NCBI GenBank assembly: GCA_030628905.1
Contig: DAOVQB010000184.1
Span: 1-9,069 of the forward strand
Length of the DNA: 9,069 bases
Reading direction: 5' to 3'
Source of the DNA: DAOVQB01 sp023128935
Lineage (GTDB): Bacteria > Eisenbacteria > RBG-16-71-46 > CAIMUX01 > WJJG01
The notes under the pieces: model-generated
Database searches by the model: none
What the model saw: only the letters and a program-made list of their open reading frames with translations
What the model was told of the DNA's origin: nothing
In this document: one piece after another, positions 5,647-9,069 of the stretch
How the letters are laid out: every line of letters begins with the position of its first letter
Position numbering within the stretch: position 1 is the first letter of the stretch
Program-made: the position numbers and the translations under genes

Positions 5647-6527
5647 AGCAGAGACTCCTGGGATTGAGTGAAATCGGGTTGACAGTTGACAAATTCGGGG
5701 CGCAAGGCAGCCAATCGCTTCGCCATTACTTCAAGCGCCTCGGGGTTGTTATCAACGAGGATGAAGCTGCGGCCATGTCGAGCTGCGGACTCCCCAGTCG
5801 TCCCGCTGCCCGCGAAGAAGTCCATCACAAGATCACCGGGCTTCGAGTGCACCTTGATAATGCGATCCAGTACACCAAGGGGCTTCTGTGTCGCGTAGCC
5901 GGTCTTCTCTCTCCCGTTTGGGCTCACAATTGTGTGCCACCAAACATCGGTCGGCGTCTTCCCCCGGGCTGCTTTCTCTTTCCCTACGAGACCAGGTGCC
6001 ATGTAGGGGATACGGTCCATCTCATCGTAGTTGAACGTGTAGTTCTTTGGATCCCGTGTGTACCAGAGGATGTTGTCATGTTTGGCGGACCACCTCTTCT
6101 TGGAGCGAGCACCATAGTCGTAGGCCCAGATGATCTCGTTCTGAAAGCAGTCGCGACCGAAGATCTGATCGAGCGCGATCTTGCAGTAGTGTGCTTCTCG
6201 ATAGTCAATGTGAAGGAAGAAACTGCCGTGCGGATTGAGCACGCGATGGGCCTCCTCGAGGCGAGGAACCAGAAACGCCATGAAGTCGTCGAAGGCATCG
6301 TCCCAGCCCGACGTCCCGAGATCGACGGTTCTGTAGCGCTTCCCCTGAAAACCCGTGCGATCCCCGTTGGACTCGTCATGGACGACCTTCATTCGCCGCC
6401 GTTCTTGGCGCTTCCCGGTGTTGAACGGCGGATCGATGTAGATCAGGTCCACGGATCCTGCCGGGAGTGAACGGAGGATTTCGAGGTTGTCTGCTAGGTG
6501 GATCCTGTTGGTCACATCCTTCTCCAT
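5643..6527 (-). CDS. Type II DNA methyltransferase (beta-class, N6-adenine or N4-cytosine)
   Basis: The 294-aa product has the catalytic motif IV early (LIYIDPPFNTG at 28-38) and the SAM-binding motif I late (MDFFAGSGTTG at 235-245), with GYATQKPLGVLDRII (210-224) just before it in place of the more usual HPTQKP. This order, with a target-recognition region between (roughly 130-200), defines the beta class, which methylates the exocyclic amino group of adenine or cytosine. It protects the cell from the partner nuclease encoded by the overlapping downstream gene. The ATG at 6527 has only a weak GGAT upstream, but the product starts in the normal place for the family (NRIHLADNLEIL...). No promoter was found. 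Length and motifs are intact, so it is probably active. Confidence 0.93.
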   Translation of the reverse strand: MEKDVTNRIHLADNLEILRSLPAGSVDLIYIDPPFNTGKRQERRRMKVVHDESNGDRTGFQGKRYRTVDLGTSGWDDAFDDFMAFLVPRLEEAHRVLNPHGSFFLHIDYREAHYCKIALDQIFGRDCFQNEIIWAYDYGARSKKRWSAKHDNILWYTRDPKNYTFNYDEMDRIPYMAPGLVGKEKAARGKTPTDVWWHTIVSPNGREKTGYATQKPLGVLDRIIKVHSKPGDLVMDFFAGSGTTGESAARHGRSFILVDNNPEALEVMAKRLAALRPEFVNCQPDFTQSQESLL

Positions 6528-6657
6528 TATCCAGGCGTTTACGTTCCTGGGCGTCTATGCATCACCAGCGTGACAGGCGGAAACATCTGGCAGATGCTGT
6601 AGTTATGCCGTGGTCAACCGAGCTCGCTCACACGCTGTTGCGACCAGTCGCATCAGC

Positions 6658-6792
6658 TCAAGGTCTGAACTCCGTACCATTGCAGCTTGGGCACGGCGGC
6701 AGCGTATCAGAATCATCGTCCAATGTAACCTGCTGTCCGCACTTGATGCAGGTATACGAGCCCTTTCCAGGTTTCTCTCCTGTTGTTGACAT
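6658..6792 (-). CDS. 44-aa zinc-ribbon protein
   Basis: This gene is easily missed because of its size. The ATG at 6792-6790 has GGAGG at a spacing of 8; an overlapping ATG at 6797 leads to a different frame with no resemblance. The product contains two CxxC knuckles (Cys15/Cys18 and Cys34/Cys37) around a GQQVTLDDDSDTLPPCPSC core, the pattern of a small family of zinc-ribbon proteins with the consensus PGKGTY.C..CGQ.VTLDDD.D.LPPCP.C. The four cysteines should bind one zinc ion. The family's role is not known to me; a regulatory or nucleic-acid-binding role is possible. It lies between the 174-aa gene and the methyltransferase without a recognisable attC on either side. Confidence 0.85.
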   Translation of the reverse strand: MSTTGEKPGKGSYTCIKCGQQVTLDDDSDTLPPCPSCNGTEFRP

Positions 6793-6936
6793 GACATTAT
6801 CCTCCAGTTGTGGCGGATGTTACCGGCTTACCCTGCTCTCAATTGAAAGCCCCCGCGAGTGTTCCAGCCCAATCTCGGTGGGTAGAGTGCCCGGGCTGCC
6901 TGCCGTTCGCCATTGAACCATGAAGCATCGCGGCTC

Positions 6937-7461
6937 CTAATCGTTGTGAGTGTACGTCGTGAACTGCTGGAGTTGACCCACGAGACGGCGGAATGCAGTC
7001 CGCTGACTTGATATCTGCAGATCACTGATTTTGCCAGCTGGTTCGCTGGGAATGCTGGTCACAGCATGGCAACTATCAAGGCTGCTGGCGGTGATTGCGT
7101 CGAGAAAGCCTTGAGGTATTGCCCTAGTGCGACCGTCCCAGGTTCCATAGTGGATGAAGCAACCGCTTGCAACCGGGTCTTCTCCGACGAAGGCAAGGCC
7201 AAGAGGTTCCTGGTCTATGGCGCGATCCTTGATGTCCAGACGGTTGATGTTGACCATGTAGTATGCAGGCCCACTTGTGGAGACAGAGGCCATAATGAGG
7301 AAGCTGTGTCCCTTGTCCACTAGTGCCGATGGTATCACGGACGGAACATCACTGGCTTGAATGACGCGATATTCCCCAACCGGACAAACCTCCTCCCAGG
7401 CCCTCCGGGTCTCGGTACGGATGGGGATCCAACTGTGTTTCAATGGCCACCTCCATTGCAT
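6937..7461 (-). CDS. Hypothetical cassette protein (about 168-174 aa)
   Basis: I do not recognise this protein. It is soluble-looking, with mixed strands and helices, a stretch HSFLIMASVSTSGPAYYMV, then LGLAFVGEDPVASGCFIHYG, and no transmembrane segment, signal peptide or metal-binding motif. The first ATG is at 7461, but a TTG at 7443 has a better-placed GGAGG, so the true start may be six codons further in. It begins 14-32 bases after attC 7475-7588, as expected for the first gene of a cassette, and stops at 6937. A coding role is supported by position and length rather than homology. Confidence 0.6.
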   Translation of the reverse strand: MQWRWPLKHSWIPIRTETRRAWEEVCPVGEYRVIQASDVPSVIPSALVDKGHSFLIMASVSTSGPAYYMVNINRLDIKDRAIDQEPLGLAFVGEDPVASGCFIHYGTWDGRTRAIPQGFLDAITASSLDSCHAVTSIPSEPAGKISDLQISSQRTAFRRLVGQLQQFTTYTHND

Positions 7462-7474
7462 CGGATTCAGAGAA

Positions 7475-7588
7475 GTCTAACGAAAGGGTGAGCGGCGGGC
7501 CTCGCCGCTCACCTGGCGCGCGATTGGCTTGAGCCAATCGCGTGACAGTCGGGACCGCAGTCCCCGCCCGCTCAACCCGATGTTAGAC
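7475..7588 (-). other. attC recombination site with three internal hairpins (114 bp)
   Basis: The outer cores GTCTAAC (7475-7481) and GTTAGAC (7582-7588) are perfect complements. GGTGAGCGGCGGG near the left core pairs with CCCGCCCGCTCAACC near the right core, with two extra bases on the right, the gene side. The left arm can also form its own perfect 11-bp hairpin (7487-7497 with 7503-7513). A second perfect 11-bp hairpin (7519-7529 with 7532-7542) and a smaller GGGAC/GTCCC one follow. The TAA in the right core is the stop codon of the HEPN-like gene. Confidence 0.93.
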
Positions 7589-8401
7589 CCATAGCATCTT
7601 TCCCCGAAACGGTTTCCTGCGCTTCAAGAACGTTGCACTTTTGTCTGCTCCTTCATAGCAGACGCGCCGGTACTCCTTGATTGCTTTGTCGATTCTTTGA
7701 TACGAAAACAACCGTCTGTTCTCGTTGGCGTCTACGTTCCTGTAGTGGATTCCCAGGACTTTGGATCTTTCGAGCATGAGCCTCTGCATTGCTGGATCGG
7801 TGTATTGCGCCTTGATCTCGGACCTTAGCATGTTCATATCCCGATCTGATCGAACCCGAACTAGATAGGGTACATCATGATGAGCTTGTATACCGAACAG
7901 CTCGATTCTCGGCTCGCGACGATGGATCTTGTAGTGGCGATACCGCTTCAGAACGCGCGGGCGCCGTTTGAGCACTGGTCCAAGAATGGCCAAAGCTTGG
8001 TTGATACCTAGACGCGCACGACCGGTGGAGGCCTCTAGCACCCTGACGACGTCTGATATTCCGCAAAGAGCCGTGTCGCCGTTCGGATCGAAGTCCTCGA
8101 AGTATGAGAGCATACATAAAGCCAGTTTGTCAGAGAACGATAGCAACCGGACAACGGTATTGTCGGCATAGTAGCTGAGTTCTGGGATTGAGGCGGACGG
8201 GTTATCGCCAGGGCGGTTAGTTTCCCGGTAGCGCTTCGCTGCCTCGCGCATCTTGTGATAGCTGTGCTCAATCTGATACGTCAGGAACCAGCAATCGGAG
8301 ATCCAATGAAACGCGTTGAAGCGTGGATCGAACGGAATGCCGCGGAGGCGACGCATTCGACGCATCTTGCTGTCAAATCTGCTAAGAGCAGGTATTTCCA
8401 T
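7583..8401 (-). CDS. HEPN-like protein (272 aa), possible RNase
   Basis: The product is mostly helical and basic. Residues 76-101 (LSYYADNTVVRLLSFSDKLALC...) resemble the first helices of HEPN proteins of the Cthe_2314 type, and YRHYKIHRR (154-162) contains R155-x4-H160, the Rx4-6H motif that forms the RNase site in many HEPN toxins. A second RxxxxxxH occurs at ERSKVLGIH (211-219). HEPN proteins usually act as RNA-cleaving toxins or defence effectors. No antitoxin gene is adjacent, although HEPN partners can be distant. The ATG at 8401 follows GAGGGG at short spacing and lies 11 bases after a GTTAGAC core. The stop TAA lies inside attC 7475-7588. The domain assignment is from pattern memory and uncertain. 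Confidence 0.5.
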   Translation of the reverse strand: MEIPALSRFDSKMRRMRRLRGIPFDPRFNAFHWISDCWFLTYQIEHSYHKMREAAKRYRETNRPGDNPSASIPELSYYADNTVVRLLSFSDKLALCMLSYFEDFDPNGDTALCGISDVVRVLEASTGRARLGINQALAILGPVLKRRPRVLKRYRHYKIHRREPRIELFGIQAHHDVPYLVRVRSDRDMNMLRSEIKAQYTDPAMQRLMLERSKVLGIHYRNVDANENRRLFSYQRIDKAIKEYRRVCYEGADKSATFLKRRKPFRGKMLWV

Positions 8402-8412
8402 ATCCCCTCACG

Positions 8413-8419
8413 GTCTAAC
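8413..8419 (-). other. Solitary GTTAGAC core, candidate attC remnant or insertion point
   Basis: GTTAGAC on the minus strand is followed 11 bases later by the HEPN-like start, the same layout as at other cassette starts. On the plus strand it reads GTCTAACAATTC, like the beginning of a classical attC, but no complementary arm or second core is found in the following 200 bases. It could be a decayed attC or the simple site of an attI. Confidence 0.4.
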
Positions 8420-9069
8420 AATTCAATATCTGGAAACCCACATTCCCCTGCCACAAGGGTCAGAGAGCCGCCAGTAACGGACCCCACGGTGGAAACGCAC
8501 TGGCCAAGGTGACGTTGTCAGGGGCACGCAACATGCCAGCAGAGTACCCTGTTGTCCGAACGAGAACCAGCGCCGATGGAACATCGGCCCGGCACGATAA
8601 CTACGGCCTGGCGTGGCTATGTGGAACGTCACATATCTCGAGGGTTGAATATGCATGCGGGGTATCCTCGAGCGAAGCGTCCGGCCTCATATCCCCGGAT
8701 GCAGCCAGGCTATACGGAAGCCCGGATAGTGAAGAGCGTTTTATCCTTCTGTGGCGCAGCCATGATGGATAGAACGCTGTTGGACTGAGCCGCGGCCGGG
8801 CGAGGATGAGTTCCCTTGGGGATTCTAAGCCGGCGGCAGGGTCAGTTCAGTGCGGGGCCAGCGCCGAAATGGGCAGGCGGAGTGGCGGGGACTAAAGAGA
8901 ACCAGCAGCGATGAAGTGCAACTGGCGGGCAGAAGGGATGAATGGCCGCGAGAGAGTGGATCTGGGATGTAGCTGGCCTGGTCCAGCTTGGTCGAGCTGG
9001 TTTGGGCAGTCGGCAGCAGTTCTCGATCCACTCGTGAGGTGCGCATTGGTTGTACCTCATGCCGCGTTG
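8420..9069. other. Right-end region without an intact gene
   Basis: Apart from the BrnT remnant at 8716-8788 I see no supportable gene, RNA or attC here on either strand. Open frames of up to 87 codons exist but lack motifs, start signals or protein-like composition. No integrase gene is present, so the head of the array is not directly to the right within this window. Confidence 0.5.
8716..8788 (+). pseudogene. Remnant of a second BrnT-type toxin gene
   Basis: The plus-strand frame reads GSPDSEERFILLWRSHDG and then stops. One frame over, the next bases read RTLLD and stop. Together they look like the central BrnT segment (DPDHSEEERFILLG.S..GRLLVV), with a frameshift at the GATGGATAG stretch. 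At DNA level, bases around 8732-8750 resemble the equivalent part of the intact brnT (about 4537-4555), sharing CGTTT and ATCCTTCT. The N-terminal N..KHG part and the C-terminal RIISARKA part are absent. Like the intact brnT it is on the plus strand. The match is short, so the call is tentative. Confidence 0.4.

Noticed and set aside
5664..6470. Long plus-strand frame (268 codons) across the methyltransferase
   Set aside because: It mirrors the codons of the well-supported methyltransferase on the other strand.
6528..6657. Possible attC between the zinc-ribbon gene and the methyltransferase (GGTCAAC ... GTTGCGACC, and the palindrome CATCTGGCAGATG)
   Set aside because: The span between cores is about 34 bases, too short for an attC, and the arms pair poorly.
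8509..8772. Plus-strand 87-codon frame as a complete gene
   Set aside because: Only its last 18 or so codons resemble a known family (BrnT); the first part has no motif and no ribosome-binding site.
8735..8778. 12-bp stem (AGCGTTTTATCC / GGATAGAACGCT) followed by GTTGGAC, looking like an attC
   Set aside because: No complementary outer core precedes the left arm, and the sequence is better explained as the BrnT remnant.
8842..9060. Minus-strand frame of 72 codons at the right edge
   Set aside because: Proline- and serine-rich translation without motif or start signal, and an overlapping frame of equal length; typical of GC-rich non-coding DNA.

Overview
The window looks like a stretch of an integron gene-cassette array, read right to left: nearly all genes lie on the minus strand. 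Short cassettes with one to a few genes are separated by attC recombination sites. The attC sites are recognisable as inverted repeats bounded by 7-base cores (RYYYAAC ... GTTRRRY), with one unpaired base in the arm nearest the upstream gene. No integrase gene or clear attI site is present, so this is an internal piece of an array. The DNA is moderately GC-rich and the cargo is typical of environmental proteobacterial or metagenomic integrons. I cannot name the species from the sequence.

Layout in the direction of cassette reading (high to low coordinates). The right end (8420-9069) holds no intact gene, only a probable BrnT toxin remnant on the plus strand. A lone GTTAGAC core (8413-8419) precedes a 272-aa HEPN-like protein whose stop codon lies inside the first core of a large, multi-hairpin attC (7475-7588). 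Next come an unrecognised 174-aa protein, a 44-aa zinc-ribbon protein, and a compact Type II restriction-modification pair (adenine/N4 methyltransferase followed by a PD-(D/E)XK nuclease) that ends at attC 5017-5073. A BrnT/BrnA toxin-antitoxin pair follows. It runs against the array on the plus strand, with its own promoter and tandem palindromic operator, and lies between two attC sites sharing 47 identical bases. After attC 3747-3803 come a DinJ/YafQ toxin-antitoxin pair, attC 3082-3150, an isoprenylcysteine methyltransferase-family membrane protein, a diverged attC (2390-2487), a frameshifted PDZ-thioredoxin gene, and attC 1311-1425. Then follow a 66-67-aa truncated ORF with a weak attC-like hairpin, a MNT-type nucleotidyltransferase overlapped by a 55-aa partner whose tail is encoded by attC 147-207, and finally the start of a SAM methyltransferase running off the left edge.

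The cargo is dominated by genome-maintenance and defence functions: two toxin-antitoxin pairs, a restriction-modification pair, a nucleotidyltransferase pair and a HEPN-like protein. These are addictive or selfish modules that could stabilise a mobile array. Single-copy enzymes (methyltransferases, PDZ-thioredoxin) fill the remaining cassettes. Genes on the minus strand mostly lack visible promoters and may depend on read-through transcription, whereas the reversed brnTA operon carries its own.
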